From a bacterium (GTDB lineage Bacteria; Vulcanimicrobiota; Xenobia; Xenobiales; JADMJV01), in the NCBI GenBank assembly GCA_030149525.1, contig JASBRJ010000368.1, forward strand, positions 1-64,000: a DNA stretch of 64,000 bases. The letters run 5' to 3'. Positions 45,176-54,924 of the stretch are shown here, in pieces. The position numbers were made by a program, and so were the translations under genes. The notes beneath the pieces were generated by a model, which worked only from the letters and a program-made list of their open reading frames with translations, did not search any database and was not told the DNA's origin. How positions within the stretch are numbered: the stretch's first letter is position 1; every line of letters begins with the position of its first letter.

Positions 45176-46407
45176 GTCACGAGCTGTCCACAATCGAAGA
45201 GGCCCTGGAAGATTTCAAACAGGGCAAAATTCTGGTCGTCATCGACGACGAAGACCGGGAAAACGAAGGCGACTTTATCTGTGCCGCCGAGCTATGCACA
45301 CCGGAGACGATGAATGTCATGATCAAGTACGGCTCCGGTTTTGTGTGTGCCCCCACCACTGCTGAGAGGCTCCACGAACTGAATATCCCCATGATGGTGG
45401 AGGCCAACAGTTCTCGCCTGGGAACGGCGATGACCGTAACGGTAGACGCTCTACAGGGCACCACTACCGGCGTTTCCGCAGAGGACCGAGCAACCACCGT
45501 TCGAAAACTAGCCGACCCCGCCGCTAGAGGCCGAGACTTTACCAAGCCCGGTCACATCGTTCCCTTACGTGCCGCCCCGGGGGGCGTCTTGCGTCGAGCC
45601 GGTCACACCGAAGCCTCCGTCGATCTTTGCCGTCTGGCCGGTTTGCAGCCGATGGGCGTGTTGGCCGAGGTCATGAACGACGACGGCACCATGGCCCGAA
45701 CTCCTCAACTTTTCGAAATCGCCAAGCGTTTCGGCTACAAGGTTATCACCATCGCCGATCTCATCGCCTATCGGCGAAAAACAGAACGGCTCATTGAGCT
45801 TGCTGCTACCACCAAATTACCTACCAAGCAGTATGGAACAGTGACAGTCCACGCCTATGAAAGCGAGATCTGGCCTCAACCGGCCATCGCCATGGTTTGG
45901 GGTGATCTTTCCCAGGGACCGCCGCCTCTGGTTCGAGTTCATTCCTCCTGTGTCACCGGAGATCTCCTCAGTTCTCTCCGCTGTGATTGTGGAGATCAGC
46001 TTCACGCCGCCATGGACGCCATGGCCAAGGAAGGACGAGGCGCCCTCATCTATCTAGAGCAGGAAGGCCGCGGAATCGGCCTGGTGGCCAAAATGAAGGC
46101 CTACCAGCTCCAGGAGTCGGGCCTCGATACTGTGGAGGCGAACCAGAAGCTCGGATTCAAGCCGGATCTCCGGGATTACGGCATTGGAGCTCAAATCATG
46201 GCCGATCTTGGCTTGAAAAAAATACGTTTCATGACAAACAATCCTGCCAAAGTTCGCGGGATTGACGGATACAACATCGAGATTGTGGACTGGGTGCCGA
46301 TTCCGGTCGAACCCAACGAACACAATCTCAAATATCTACAAACCAAACGAGGCAAAATGGGGCACATCTTTCCCAACGATGTTGTGCCGGAAGAGGTTCA
46401 AAAATGA
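45172..46407 (+). CDS. ribBA: Bifunctional 3,4-dihydroxy-2-butanone-4-phosphate synthase / GTP cyclohydrolase II (411 aa)
   Basis: Residues 1-205 form DHBP synthase (VIDDEDRENEGDFICAAELC, RAAPGGVLRRAGHTEASVDL). Residues 210-411 form GTP cyclohydrolase II with the three zinc cysteines in SSCVTGDLLSSLRCDCGDQL and EQEGRGIGL. Together these supply both precursors of lumazine. The frame is open from 45109 but TTG 45172 overlaps the ribE stop and gives the normal MSHELSTIEEALEDFK. It overlaps ribH by four bases. Confidence 0.95.
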   Translation: MSHELSTIEEALEDFKQGKILVVIDDEDRENEGDFICAAELCTPETMNVMIKYGSGFVCAPTTAERLHELNIPMMVEANSSRLGTAMTVTVDALQGTTTGVSAEDRATTVRKLADPAARGRDFTKPGHIVPLRAAPGGVLRRAGHTEASVDLCRLAGLQPMGVLAEVMNDDGTMARTPQLFEIAKRFGYKVITIADLIAYRRKTERLIELAATTKLPTKQYGTVTVHAYESEIWPQPAIAMVWGDLSQGPPPLVRVHSSCVTGDLLSSLRCDCGDQLHAAMDAMAKEGRGALIYLEQEGRGIGLVAKMKAYQLQESGLDTVEANQKLGFKPDLRDYGIGAQIMADLGLKKIRFMTNNPAKVRGIDGYNIEIVDWVPIPVEPNEHNLKYLQTKRGKMGHIFPNDVVPEEVQK

Positions 46408-46883
46408 ATGAGTATTCTGGAAATTTAGTCTGCGGTAAAGGTCGCCGCTTCGGAATCGTAGTGAGTCGCTGGAACGACTTCTTCACAGAAAAGATGTTGA
46501 GTGGAGCCGTAGATACGCTGGTACGTCACGGTGCCAAGCCTGAAAATATCCACGTGGTGCGCGTGCCCGGCGCCTGGGAAATCCCACTGGCTGTCCAAAA
46601 GCTAGTGGAATCCGGTGCCGTAGACGGCGTGGCCGCCCTGGGTTGCCTCATTCGCGGAGCCACCGCCCACTTCGACTACATCTCCGGTGAAGTCACCAAA
46701 GGTCTGGGCAAACTTGGTCTGGACAGTGGACTGCCTGTCACCTTCGGCGTTATCACTGTGGATAATCTGGATCAGGCCATTGAGCGAGCCGGAAGCAAAG
46801 CCGGAAATAAGGGTGGAGAAGCCGCCGCTTCCCTTATTGAGATGGTGGAACTCTGCGAAAGCCTTAAAAAGCTCGGGAAATAA
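46404..46883 (+). CDS. ribH: 6,7-dimethyl-8-ribityllumazine synthase (159 aa)
   Basis: RibH condenses the RibA- and RibB-derived precursors into lumazine. Signatures include GIVVSRWNDFFTEKMLSGAV, VPGAWEIPLAVQKL, ALGCLIRGATAHFDYISGEV and PVTFGVITVDNLDQAIERAG. The length is normal. It is coupled to ribBA by an ATGA overlap and completes a ribE-ribBA-ribH set. Confidence 0.97.
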   Translation: MNEYSGNLVCGKGRRFGIVVSRWNDFFTEKMLSGAVDTLVRHGAKPENIHVVRVPGAWEIPLAVQKLVESGAVDGVAALGCLIRGATAHFDYISGEVTKGLGKLGLDSGLPVTFGVITVDNLDQAIERAGSKAGNKGGEAAASLIEMVELCESLKKLGK

Positions 46884-46928
46884 GTCTCGTATGGGAACCG
46901 AGCCCCTCCGCAGGCGGTTAGAGTTGTC

Positions 46929-47300
46929 ATGAGCGACACCCCTAACCGCATTCTTTCTCCCAAGGAATTGGAACAATTCAAGAAAGAGAAAGAGTTAGAG
47001 AAAATCTTGTTGAGGCTCGAAGACGAGTATGCTAAGCGCTCGGAGGTCCCCTCAAAATGGGCCGGATACCTGATCGCCATTCTAGCAGTAGCCATATTCA
47101 TCGATATTTCCGGCTGGATGGTGGCCTTTCTCTCCGGGAGCTTCTACTCGGCCATGGCTTTTCTGCTCCAAACCACAGAGACCATCTGCATCGTATGGCT
47201 CGCTCTTTTCGCTATCCAAGGTACTATTCAAGCCTATAAACTCCAGGAAGAAAAGAAGGCGAAAAGCGAAGAATTTTGGAACGACCAGAAATCATGCTGA
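46929..47300 (+). CDS. Small membrane protein with two spans (123 aa)
   Basis: A charged coiled N-terminus (SPKELEQFKKEKELEKILLR) is followed by two transmembrane helices (residues about 45-70 and 80-100) and a charged tail (KLQEEKKAKSEEFWNDQKSC). No family is recognised. It lies 45 bases after ribH and its end overlaps the start of the next gene, so it may be part of the riboflavin transcript. Confidence 0.62.
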   Translation: MSDTPNRILSPKELEQFKKEKELEKILLRLEDEYAKRSEVPSKWAGYLIAILAVAIFIDISGWMVAFLSGSFYSAMAFLLQTTETICIVWLALFAIQGTIQAYKLQEEKKAKSEEFWNDQKSC

Positions 47301-47989
47301 ACGATTTTTTTGACACCAACCTGGAGCCGGAATCCTTTTTCTTCGAGGGGTGTGAATACCCGTGGCAGGGACTGGTCCACCTGAAGAGCCGAATGCAGAA
47401 ACTTCTGGAAGACAAGGGACACAACGTTCCCGACACTGTTCCGAAGTCTGTGGTGATCAAAGGCGACGTTCACATCGAAGAGGGTGCCCTGGTGGAAGAG
47501 AACACCTTCATTCAAGGGCCGGCCTTTATCGGCAAAGGTGCCGAAGTTCGTTTTGGAGCCTACATTCGAGGTAACGTGTACGTGGGCGAGGGCGCCGTTG
47601 TGGGACACGACACCGAGATCAAGCACTCCGTTCTTCTCCCCGGGGCCAAAGCCGCTCACTTCGCCTACGTGGGCGACTCCATCCTGGGCCGAGAGGTCAA
47701 CCTTGGCGCAGGAACCAAATGCGCCAACGTGCGAGTGGACATGGGCAAAGAGAACCTCATTCTTCGCATCGATGGGGAGCGTTACGACTCGGGGATTCGC
47801 AAGTTTGGCGTCATTATGGGCAACAAAGCTTCCGTAGGTTGCAACACCGTCACCAACCCCGGCACCCTCATGGGCCGCGATTCGCTGGCCTATCCTCTCT
47901 CCAACCTCTCCGGCTACATCGCCCCCCGCACCATCGTCAAGGTTCGGCAGCAGCAGCAGTCGGTGGAGCGCCGCTCCGTGTCAATCTAG
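47294..47989 (+). CDS. Hexapeptide-repeat protein, GlmU C-terminal-like (231 aa)
   Basis: Left-handed beta-helix repeats (VVIKGDVHIEEGALVEENTF, GPAFIGKGAEVRFGAYIRGN) run through residues about 60-190, as in the acetyltransferase half of GlmU. No uridylyltransferase part is present. GTKCANVRVDMG recalls sugar-phosphate acetyltransferases. ATG 47294 overlaps the stop of the preceding gene; the frame is open a few codons upstream. The reaction is unproved. Confidence 0.78.
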   Translation: MLNDFFDTNLEPESFFFEGCEYPWQGLVHLKSRMQKLLEDKGHNVPDTVPKSVVIKGDVHIEEGALVEENTFIQGPAFIGKGAEVRFGAYIRGNVYVGEGAVVGHDTEIKHSVLLPGAKAAHFAYVGDSILGREVNLGAGTKCANVRVDMGKENLILRIDGERYDSGIRKFGVIMGNKASVGCNTVTNPGTLMGRDSLAYPLSNLSGYIAPRTIVKVRQQQQSVERRSVSI

Positions 47990-48001
47990 TCCTTTCTTTG
48001 C

Positions 48002-48034
48002 GGGCAGTCGTAAACGACTGTCCGATTTTGTTTT
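48002..48034 (+). terminator. Terminator after the hexapeptide gene
   Basis: GGGCAGTCG and CGACTGTCC form a nine-base stem around a TAAA loop, with a GATTTTGTTTT tail. One G-T pair is included. Confidence 0.8.
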
Positions 48035-48058
48035 AAGTGGGAATAATGCAAATCGGGA

Positions 48059-48451
48059 ATGGATGATTTGCAAAAAAAGAGACAGCTTACCTGGCCCGAG
48101 TTTTTGCTCATCAAGGGCAGGTTCGCCCTTCTTGAAGCCATTATCGCTCCTCAATTTCTCCGGACCCGAGGAAGTTACGGCCCGTTAACAGCGTGCAAAT
48201 CGAACCTGAAGAATATTGGGACCGCATTGGACATGTACTCCACCGATTGGCAGGGTAAGTATCCCCCCAATCTGGAGTTTCTCACTCCCGATTCCTTGAA
48301 GACGATTCCGCAGTGCGCCATAGCCGGAAGGCAATCTTATCGCACCACCTTCGGCCCGACCGCCCCTGGTAACATTCACCAGGTGGAAGACTACTTTATC
48401 GTAGAGTGTGTCGGAGTGGACCACGAATACGGGGTAGACGACCGAGAATGA
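48059..48451 (+). CDS. Pilin-like protein with altered N-terminal helix (130 aa)
   Basis: Residues 45-130 resemble small type IV pilin-like proteins common in uncultured phyla (CKSNLKNIGTALDMYSTDWQ, GKYPPNLEFLTP). The N-terminus, LTWPEFLLIKGRFALLEAII then APQFLRTRG, aligns with the pilin helix (FTLIELLVVI..., E5 kept) but has Lys and Arg inside it and Gln instead of Gly before the cut site. A normal prepilin peptidase would probably not process it. ATG 48059 has GGGA just upstream. It may be a soluble derivative or a decaying gene. Confidence 0.6.
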   Translation: MDDLQKKRQLTWPEFLLIKGRFALLEAIIAPQFLRTRGSYGPLTACKSNLKNIGTALDMYSTDWQGKYPPNLEFLTPDSLKTIPQCAIAGRQSYRTTFGPTAPGNIHQVEDYFIVECVGVDHEYGVDDRE

Positions 48452-48519
48452 CGTGGGATAACACTTGTAAGCACACTTCTTGGTCGGCTCTCGAAAACAG
48501 TTCGAGGGCTTTTCTTTTT

Positions 48520-50130
48520 TTAGGCCCGCAGCGGATTGGCTCTCAATCGATAAACATCACCCTGGCCCATTCCCAGTCGCATTTTGAGCAAGCATTTCAC
48601 AGGCCAATCTTGATCGAAGATGCGACCGGCAAGCGTTGTACGAGGGTGTCCCTGAAACGATTCACGACTCACCCGAGCCACTCTTTCCCACAAATCAGGA
48701 CTTGGGAGGCTGAACTCGTTCTCCAAGCCCGACACAATTTCGGTGATGTGATTGCAGTAAAGGCAAGCGATGAGCTTCTTCTCGGCAGCCTCGGCGGTGC
48801 GGGCGGTCACCGAACGGGCGTCCAGACGAGCTTCGAGATCGGGAGCCAGTTCCCGTAACCTCTCCCGGTCGGCCCTCAAGCCACCCCAATCTCGAACCCA
48901 AAGCCCCACCGGACCGCTCTCTTCCCACACGACCACACAGTTCTGTAAGTGAGCCTCCAGGGCCAGTCCAAAGCGGAGGTACAGTCGAATATGAAAAGGG
49001 ATGAGAATCTCTAAATATCGAGTAAAACTCGCCAGCGGGTCACCGCTGCGACCGAAGAAGTGCCTGAGATAGGTGCCGCTGCCGTTCCAACAAGGCTGGG
49101 GCAAAGCAGAGCATGGAACAGCCACTCCCGAATCCTGTTGAGGAGGCCTTTGGCGAAATAGCAAAGACAGATTGCGAGATCTTGGAGAATCGCCATCCTG
49201 GGCAAAACAGAACCCGCCTCGCTCCCGCAGGGCCACCACATTTTCAAAAAGCTCCGGCGCCTGCTCTTCAATACGATCGAAATACTCGCTATACAACGGC
49301 CCCTGGAGCACAGTGTAACGGCTCATGGACCGCTCTGTGGAGGTCATCAACGAGCCTACCGACGTCTTTAGAACCGGGAATCGAGAATCTTCCGGCACAA
49401 CTGTGCGCAAACTGGTGCAGAGACGACAAACGAGCGGTGCCTCTTGGTGAAGACGAAGTGCCCCAGACTCCCACTCCTTGTGGTAGAGTCGAGGAATCAC
49501 ATTTTTGAGTTGCCAGGGGTGGACGGGGACTTTCCAAGTCTTATCGTCGAGAGAAAACTCTTCCGGGATCTCCCCTGAAATGTCCAGCAGTTCACGAGAC
49601 ACCGCAAGCCACGGCAACTCTATAGCCTCCGAAAACTCCGGCCCGTAGTTGAGTTGATCCTGTTCGCTGAATCCTTGTCGAGTCTTGGCTCCCGGATGAA
49701 GGTTATGGCCCTCCGGTGTCCAGGCCTCAAAGTCGAGATACGACTTCGGCTCCTTGCGCAAACGAGCCAGAGAATAGGCCGCCTGCTGAGTCGCCACCCC
49801 TTCTCGGATCTCCGCGCAAAAGGCCCTCCAAGCGTCTCCGTCGTCCAGGTCGGCTACCGCCCGGACTTCGCTCAGCAAGCCCTCTAAATCGGGATTCCAC
49901 TGCCTTCGATCAATCCATAAGCGATCTCCTGAGGCGGTAATTCTTCCCGGAACGGTGACGGCATGCTCGCCTCGCCTCCAAGTGAGTGTCTGACCACCGC
50001 TGGAAAACCGAGCCCCCTCCAGCAGACCTTCTCGAAACGCGGCCTGCAAAACCAGCTGACCCAACCTTGCCACACTTTGCCCCCTGAACTCGTCCAGATT
50101 CGCTAACCTCGGATCCTCCACAGTCTTCAC
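48520..50130 (-). CDS. IucA/IucC-family NIS siderophore synthetase, second of pair (536 aa)
   Basis: NIS synthetases join citrate-type acids to amines or alcohols in siderophores. It shows HPGAKTRQGF, VPVHPWQLKNV, SVGSLMTSTERSMS, LALEAHLQNCVV and RDWGGLR, then a FhuF-like C-terminus (WPVKCLLKMR). The GTG start at 50130 overlaps the stop of the upstream NIS gene (GTGA), so the two are made together. The frame is open to 50238, but that part is inside the first gene. No transporter or receptor gene is adjacent. Confidence 0.9.
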   Translation of the reverse strand: MKTVEDPRLANLDEFRGQSVARLGQLVLQAAFREGLLEGARFSSGGQTLTWRRGEHAVTVPGRITASGDRLWIDRRQWNPDLEGLLSEVRAVADLDDGDAWRAFCAEIREGVATQQAAYSLARLRKEPKSYLDFEAWTPEGHNLHPGAKTRQGFSEQDQLNYGPEFSEAIELPWLAVSRELLDISGEIPEEFSLDDKTWKVPVHPWQLKNVIPRLYHKEWESGALRLHQEAPLVCRLCTSLRTVVPEDSRFPVLKTSVGSLMTSTERSMSRYTVLQGPLYSEYFDRIEEQAPELFENVVALRERGGFCFAQDGDSPRSRNLSLLFRQRPPQQDSGVAVPCSALPQPCWNGSGTYLRHFFGRSGDPLASFTRYLEILIPFHIRLYLRFGLALEAHLQNCVVVWEESGPVGLWVRDWGGLRADRERLRELAPDLEARLDARSVTARTAEAAEKKLIACLYCNHITEIVSGLENEFSLPSPDLWERVARVSRESFQGHPRTTLAGRIFDQDWPVKCLLKMRLGMGQGDVYRLRANPLRA

Positions 50131-51821
50131 ACTGTCACCGTCTTTCGAAATTGTAGGAGCGGGTTTTGCACCGGGCGGAAGGTGTATTCCGTGATTCTTG
50201 AGTCCACTCGCATGGTCCACATGGCTTTGAGGTCCCACTCTTCGGCAAAAACTCTACCTTCCAGGTCCTCCCCCATCAAACTGCGGTGTTCCCACAGGAT
50301 CTCGTCCACAACCGGCCACAGATCAGCCTCTGCAACACCGTGTCGAGAGATGGCTCGAATCAACTCTCCCAGATGGTTCTGTAAAAGAGAGTAGACGAAC
50401 TTGGACGACAGGTCCCGCACGGAATCGGTCGATGTCGCCGAACCGGGCCAAAAGCGTGGAACTTCCAGACGGTCCTCCCAGCCCTTCTCTTTCAAGGCTT
50501 GCTCCAAACGACCGGGATGAAGTCGGATACCACCCAGATCTCGGTACCAGAAATGAATGTCCGGACCAGGGCCTCGAAAATCCACCAGCATGTTCTGAGG
50601 GTGCGCTTCCAGTGCGATGCCGAAACGGCCGCAAAGGTAGGCTAACGGGGGCAGCAAACGCCGGCAGTAGGTGGTAAAGAAGGTCACAGGATGGGTCTCA
50701 AAATAGCGTGCAGCTCTCATAAAGAGAGGATTCTCTCGAGGTTCTAACAAGGCGGCCACCGGCAAAAGCCAGCGTTTCCCCAACTCCCGGTGCTCTTCCG
50801 GACCAAATCGCAGGATAGCGGAGAGAAATCGGCTCCGGTCCGGGTCTTCTCCACCCAAATAAAAGGAAGCGGGCTCGGCCATCAAGTGGAGATGATGAAA
50901 AAGACGGGATTCTAAGAGTCCCGGTTGAGCCACCAGTTTCTTAAGAAATCCGCTCATCAGAGGTCCGTTCTGGGTGGAGGCCACAGAAACGGTTCGAGTC
51001 GCTCCCGTTGTTTGAACCGCCACTGGGAGTTTGAGATGAAAATCCTCCCCGATCTCCGTTTCCAGGATCACGGTCCGAAAACTCATGGTGGGACGGGCGG
51101 GTAGACTCTGGCCTGTAAATTTCAGCTCCCCCGACTGAAAACGCTCTCGGAAACGCTCTTTGAGATCACGCTCTTTTTGCCACGGGTGCACAGGGATCAG
51201 GACGCGCCCATCCCCAGGGCTCTGCAAAGAAGGGAAAAGCTCCTTTATTCGCTCTGTGAACCGCCCAACTTGAGCCACACTTTCCTGGGGAACAGACAAC
51301 AACGGCAACTGAAGCTCAGCCATCCACTCCGGACCGAACCGTCGATTCTCTTCGGCTGTCAGTCCCGACCGAAGCCTTGCCCCTGGATGAAGAGGATGAC
51401 CACACCAAACCCGAGCCTCCCAATCGGCTAGAGTTCCTTCGCCGGGCGTCCCCGAGCCGTGTTCGTCAAGGGCGGCAAGCGACAGAGCCAGATTGAGATG
51501 GCTGAGAGAAAGCTCCGACAACAGTCGCTCTCTCTTCTCCTCGTTCAGTTGAGGAAAGAGAAGGCTCAGAAAACTCGCCACCGGCTCCTCTCCCAACTCT
51601 TCAGGCAAAGCCCTAAGATCGAAACGACCCATACTGTGAACAGCGGAAAGTTCAAGCCTCAACATTTTCCCATCGACGGAAATGAGCTTGAGATGATTCT
51701 TCTCAAGCTCATAAGACAACAGTTCTTCCCGGCAACACGCCATGGCGAGGCGCTCAACAATTTCCAGAGCGGCGCGCCGCCTCAGGGGAGGATCGGCCCA
51801 GGTTTCGGCTGCGATTTGCAT
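50127..51821 (-). CDS. IucA/IucC-family NIS siderophore synthetase, first of pair (564 aa)
   Basis: The domain order is that of NIS enzymes: HPLHPGARLRSGL near residue 140, VHPWQKERDL near 215, MSFRTVILETEIG near 250, QTTGATRTVSVASTQ near 275, ALEAHPQNMLVDF near 410, and a C-terminal WDLKAMWTMR piece. It is paralogous to the next gene, to which it is coupled. ATG 51821 lies 42 bases from a DtxR/IdeR-like palindrome, which suggests iron control. The product siderophore cannot be inferred because no precursor genes are present. Confidence 0.9.
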   Translation of the reverse strand: MQIAAETWADPPLRRRAALEIVERLAMACCREELLSYELEKNHLKLISVDGKMLRLELSAVHSMGRFDLRALPEELGEEPVASFLSLLFPQLNEEKRERLLSELSLSHLNLALSLAALDEHGSGTPGEGTLADWEARVWCGHPLHPGARLRSGLTAEENRRFGPEWMAELQLPLLSVPQESVAQVGRFTERIKELFPSLQSPGDGRVLIPVHPWQKERDLKERFRERFQSGELKFTGQSLPARPTMSFRTVILETEIGEDFHLKLPVAVQTTGATRTVSVASTQNGPLMSGFLKKLVAQPGLLESRLFHHLHLMAEPASFYLGGEDPDRSRFLSAILRFGPEEHRELGKRWLLPVAALLEPRENPLFMRAARYFETHPVTFFTTYCRRLLPPLAYLCGRFGIALEAHPQNMLVDFRGPGPDIHFWYRDLGGIRLHPGRLEQALKEKGWEDRLEVPRFWPGSATSTDSVRDLSSKFVYSLLQNHLGELIRAISRHGVAEADLWPVVDEILWEHRSLMGEDLEGRVFAEEWDLKAMWTMRVDSRITEYTFRPVQNPLLQFRKTVTV

Positions 51822-51862
51822 TGCGCCATTCTAGGAGAGTTAGGGTTGCCTGTCAACAAAAT

Positions 51863-51874
51863 TAGGTTAACCTA
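51863..51874. promoter_or_regulatory. DtxR/IdeR-like iron box upstream of the NIS genes
   Basis: TAGGTTAACCTA is a perfect 12-base palindrome in an AT-rich context (AAATTAGGTTAACCTAGCAAA). It resembles the arms of the DtxR/IdeR consensus TTAGGTTAGSCTAACCTAA, though shorter in the middle. It is 42 bases upstream of the first NIS gene. No such regulator is in the window, so iron control is inferred. Confidence 0.55.
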
Positions 51875-51947
51875 GCAAAATTATCTTTCATGTCCTTGGA
51901 AGGTCGAACCTAAGGTGAAACCGAACCGCCGCGCCGAACGGAGCCCC

Positions 51948-53792
51948 ATGAGCCAAAACCTTAGAAATATCGCCATTATTGCCCACATTGACCACGGGAA
52001 GACGACCCTGGTAGACGGTTTGCTGAAACAATCCGGTGTCTTCCGCCCCGGTCAAAAAGTGGATGAACGAGTCATGGACTCAAACGATCTTGAAAGAGAG
52101 CGTGGTATCACCATCCTCTCCAAGAACACTTCAGTCACCTACGGAGACACCCTGATCAACATCGTCGACACTCCCGGACACGCCGACTTCGCCGGGGAAG
52201 TAGAGCGTGTCCTGGGGATGGTCGACGGTTGCCTGCTTGTTGTGGACGCTGCAGAAGGCCCCATGGCTCAGACCCGATTCGTGGTCTCCAAAGCCCTGGC
52301 CCAGGGGCTGACCCCTATCCTTGTGATCAACAAAATCGACCGGCCCGACGGTCGACCGGATCAGGTGGTCGACGAAGTTCTGGAACTCTTCCTCTCTCTA
52401 GACGCTGAAGATCACCAGATCGATTTTCCCATCGTCTATGCCTCAGCCAAGGATCAGGTCGCTTCTCTATCGGTCGACGGACCCTATGAGAGTCTTCAGC
52501 CGCTTTTTGAAACGATTGTGGAGCATGTTCCCGCACCCAAGGGTGATCCGGAAGCGCCCCTCCAACTTATGGTCACCTCTCTCGACTACGATGAGTATAT
52601 AGGACGGTTGGCCATCGGTCGGGTTCGCGCCGGCACCATGAAAGCCGACCAAACCATCGCCTTCGGAACCCCTCTCGACGACACACTCAAGAAGAATCGA
52701 GTTTCCGGCCTTTTCCGCTACGACGGCCTTGGACGCGCAAAAGTGGATTCCGTCTCGGTGGGTGACATCGTGGTGATCGCCGGTCTAACGGGAGTGGAGA
52801 TCGGCCAAACGATCACTGATCCCGAAAACCCGAATCTCCTCCCTCCCATCCAGGTCGACGAGCCCACGCTTGCCATGAACTTTATGACGTCCGACAGCCC
52901 TCTTTCTGGTCGAGACGGGAAGCTTGTGACCAGCAGACACCTTAAAGAGCGTCTGGAACGCGAGTTAGAGCGAAACGTCGCTCTCAGAGTGATCCCTACC
53001 GACAGCCCGGACACCTTTGAGGTGTGTGGCCGAGGTGAGCTTCATCTCTCTATTCTCCTTGAAACCATGCGACGAGAGGGCTACGAACTGTCGGTTTCCG
53101 CCCCCCGAGTCCTCTTCAAAGAGAGCGACGAAGGGTTGACGGAGCCTATCGAAGAGCTCACGGTGGATCTTCCCGAAGATAGCGTCGGCTCGGTGGTAGA
53201 ACGCCTGGGTGAACGCAAAGGGGAAATGCTCAATATGACGGGAGCCGGCACTGGTCGAGTCCGCCTAACCTACCGTATCCCCATGCGTGGCCTCATCGGA
53301 TTCCGCTCCGAACTTCTTACCCTCACCCGAGGCTACGGCATCATGAGTCACCTGAGTGACGGATATGGTCCTTACAAGGGTGAGTTCCGAGTTCGTCATC
53401 GAGGAAGCCTTGTGGCTTCCGACGCTGGCCCGGCAACGACTTATGCTCTTTTTCAGCTACAAGATCGGGGAACGTTCTTCATCGAGCCTCAAACGACTGT
53501 CTACTGCGGCATGGTCGTCGGCGAGCACTGTCGCCCGGGCGACCTTGAAGTCAACGTCTGCAAGAAGAAGCAAGTCACCAACATGCGCTCTTCTAACGCC
53601 GAACAAACCCTGCGCCTGGAAGTTCCTCGTGAGATGAATCTGGAACGAGCCCTGGAGTACATCGCCGAGGATGAGCTGGTGGAGATCACTCCCAACGCCA
53701 TTCGGATCCGAAAAATGCATCTCGATCCTCACAAGCGGGCTAAGATCCGCAAGGAGAAAAAGGCTCAAGAGCAGGCTGCAGCGAGCAGCTAG
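51948..53792 (+). CDS. typA: GTPase TypA/BipA (614 aa)
   Basis: TypA/BipA is a ribosome-binding translational GTPase used in stress and 50S assembly. The GTP motifs are [18 protein letters not shown] and NKIDRPDGR. Elongation-factor-like domains II, III and V follow, with the BipA-specific C-terminus ([20 protein letters not shown]). ATG 51948 has GGAG upstream and gives the usual [15 protein letters not shown] start. It is a stand-alone gene. Confidence 0.97.
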   Translation: MSQNLRNIAIIAHIDHGKTTLVDGLLKQSGVFRPGQKVDERVMDSNDLERERGITILSKNTSVTYGDTLINIVDTPGHADFAGEVERVLGMVDGCLLVVDAAEGPMAQTRFVVSKALAQGLTPILVINKIDRPDGRPDQVVDEVLELFLSLDAEDHQIDFPIVYASAKDQVASLSVDGPYESLQPLFETIVEHVPAPKGDPEAPLQLMVTSLDYDEYIGRLAIGRVRAGTMKADQTIAFGTPLDDTLKKNRVSGLFRYDGLGRAKVDSVSVGDIVVIAGLTGVEIGQTITDPENPNLLPPIQVDEPTLAMNFMTSDSPLSGRDGKLVTSRHLKERLERELERNVALRVIPTDSPDTFEVCGRGELHLSILLETMRREGYELSVSAPRVLFKESDEGLTEPIEELTVDLPEDSVGSVVERLGERKGEMLNMTGAGTGRVRLTYRIPMRGLIGFRSELLTLTRGYGIMSHLSDGYGPYKGEFRVRHRGSLVASDAGPATTYALFQLQDRGTFFIEPQTTVYCGMVVGEHCRPGDLEVNVCKKKQVTNMRSSNAEQTLRLEVPREMNLERALEYIAEDELVEITPNAIRIRKMHLDPHKRAKIRKEKKAQEQAAASS

Positions 53793-53796
53793 CTTT

Positions 53797-54846
53797 TCAC
53801 CAGAGAAAAGCCCCTGCAGCCTTATTTGACGGGTTGTAGGAAATCGGCTGATCGCTAATATCTCCCGGCTGTGGGTTGGCCACAGTAGGAACCGTGGTGG
53901 TGTGAGTCCCTCCGACGATGTAGTAAACTTCAGCGTCGAGGTTCTCCGCCACTTTTTTATGCCCACCCTTTTCGTAGTTCACCATGCGGTCGGCCGAGCC
54001 GTAGTATATGGTGGTCTGCACGTTTTCGGGGAGTTTAAGGTTCTTGATCTGCCGCGACGCTCCCGACCAACTTGCCATATCGCGGGTAGGGGCTGCCCCG
54101 GGAATGAGGCGAGCCAGCGGCCCTGGTGCGGTGAGAACGATGTTGGCCAAACTGAAACCACCGAGAGGCGGGCTTATCATGGTAAGCTGAATGGGATTGT
54201 CAGGAAACTCGCCGTCTTTGTTGAGAAAACGAAGAGCCCCCATGGCCACTCGACCGCCCTGGCTGTGGGTTTCAATGGTGAGAGGCTCGTTGGGATGCTC
54301 GGAGGCCCATTCCTTCAGCTCGTCGGCCAGGGCCCGACTGTTCATCCGGTGGTCGCACCCTTTCATGTCGTTATAGATAAAGGTGCTGGTGTCTTTGCCT
54401 TCGGCAGCCGCTCTATCGTTGAGCGGCTTAACCGCTCTCGGAGAAGCGCCCAAGCCGTGCACGGTTAGATGAGCGCCTTTTCCGTCCTGACCTTCGGCCA
54501 ACGCAACGATCATCCCACATGCGTCGTTTTGCGATAGCATAGCCTGCTCTTGATCGTTGTCGATGGTCCGAACGACCGCTTGCTGAAACTGCTCCGCCGC
54601 CACCCCTGCCGACGGTCCACCGGCCGCGTTGGCCGCACCGCAAAGCGACGCCATGAGACAAAGACCTAAACCGATCTTGCCGACCTTACGGTTGAGTTGG
54701 GTTAGAAAACCTGGACCACCCGACAATTGCATTTCATCGCCGTCTCTCACCTGCTCCTGAACGGGAGCCTTGGGGGCAGCTTTCTTGAAGAGTCTGTTTC
54801 GGGTGGAAGTGAAGAACGAGTGTGAGCTAAGCCTGGACGCTTCCAT
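53797..54846 (-). CDS. Secreted alpha/beta-hydrolase, lipase-like (349 aa)
   Basis: Motifs are HLTVHGLGASPRAVKPLNDR (oxyanion His-Gly), the nucleophile elbow ETHSQGGR with Ser about residue 193, and a late GGTHTTTVP that may hold the catalytic His. The usual GxSxG first Gly is Thr. A hydrophobic signal-like segment (KIGLGLCLMASLCGAANA) lies about residues 57-74, after a basic tail, so an alternative start at 54732 is possible. Length and motifs fit an esterase or lipase; the substrate is unknown. Confidence 0.7.
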   Translation of the reverse strand: MEASRLSSHSFFTSTRNRLFKKAAPKAPVQEQVRDGDEMQLSGGPGFLTQLNRKVGKIGLGLCLMASLCGAANAAGGPSAGVAAEQFQQAVVRTIDNDQEQAMLSQNDACGMIVALAEGQDGKGAHLTVHGLGASPRAVKPLNDRAAAEGKDTSTFIYNDMKGCDHRMNSRALADELKEWASEHPNEPLTIETHSQGGRVAMGALRFLNKDGEFPDNPIQLTMISPPLGGFSLANIVLTAPGPLARLIPGAAPTRDMASWSGASRQIKNLKLPENVQTTIYYGSADRMVNYEKGGHKKVAENLDAEVYYIVGGTHTTTVPTVANPQPGDISDQPISYNPSNKAAGAFLW

Positions 54847-54924
54847 GACCTAAAAGGTTCGCCGGGCGGATTTTCCAACCTGGCTCGGATTGTTAGGAGA
54901 TTGTAAAAACTGCCGGTTGGGGTT

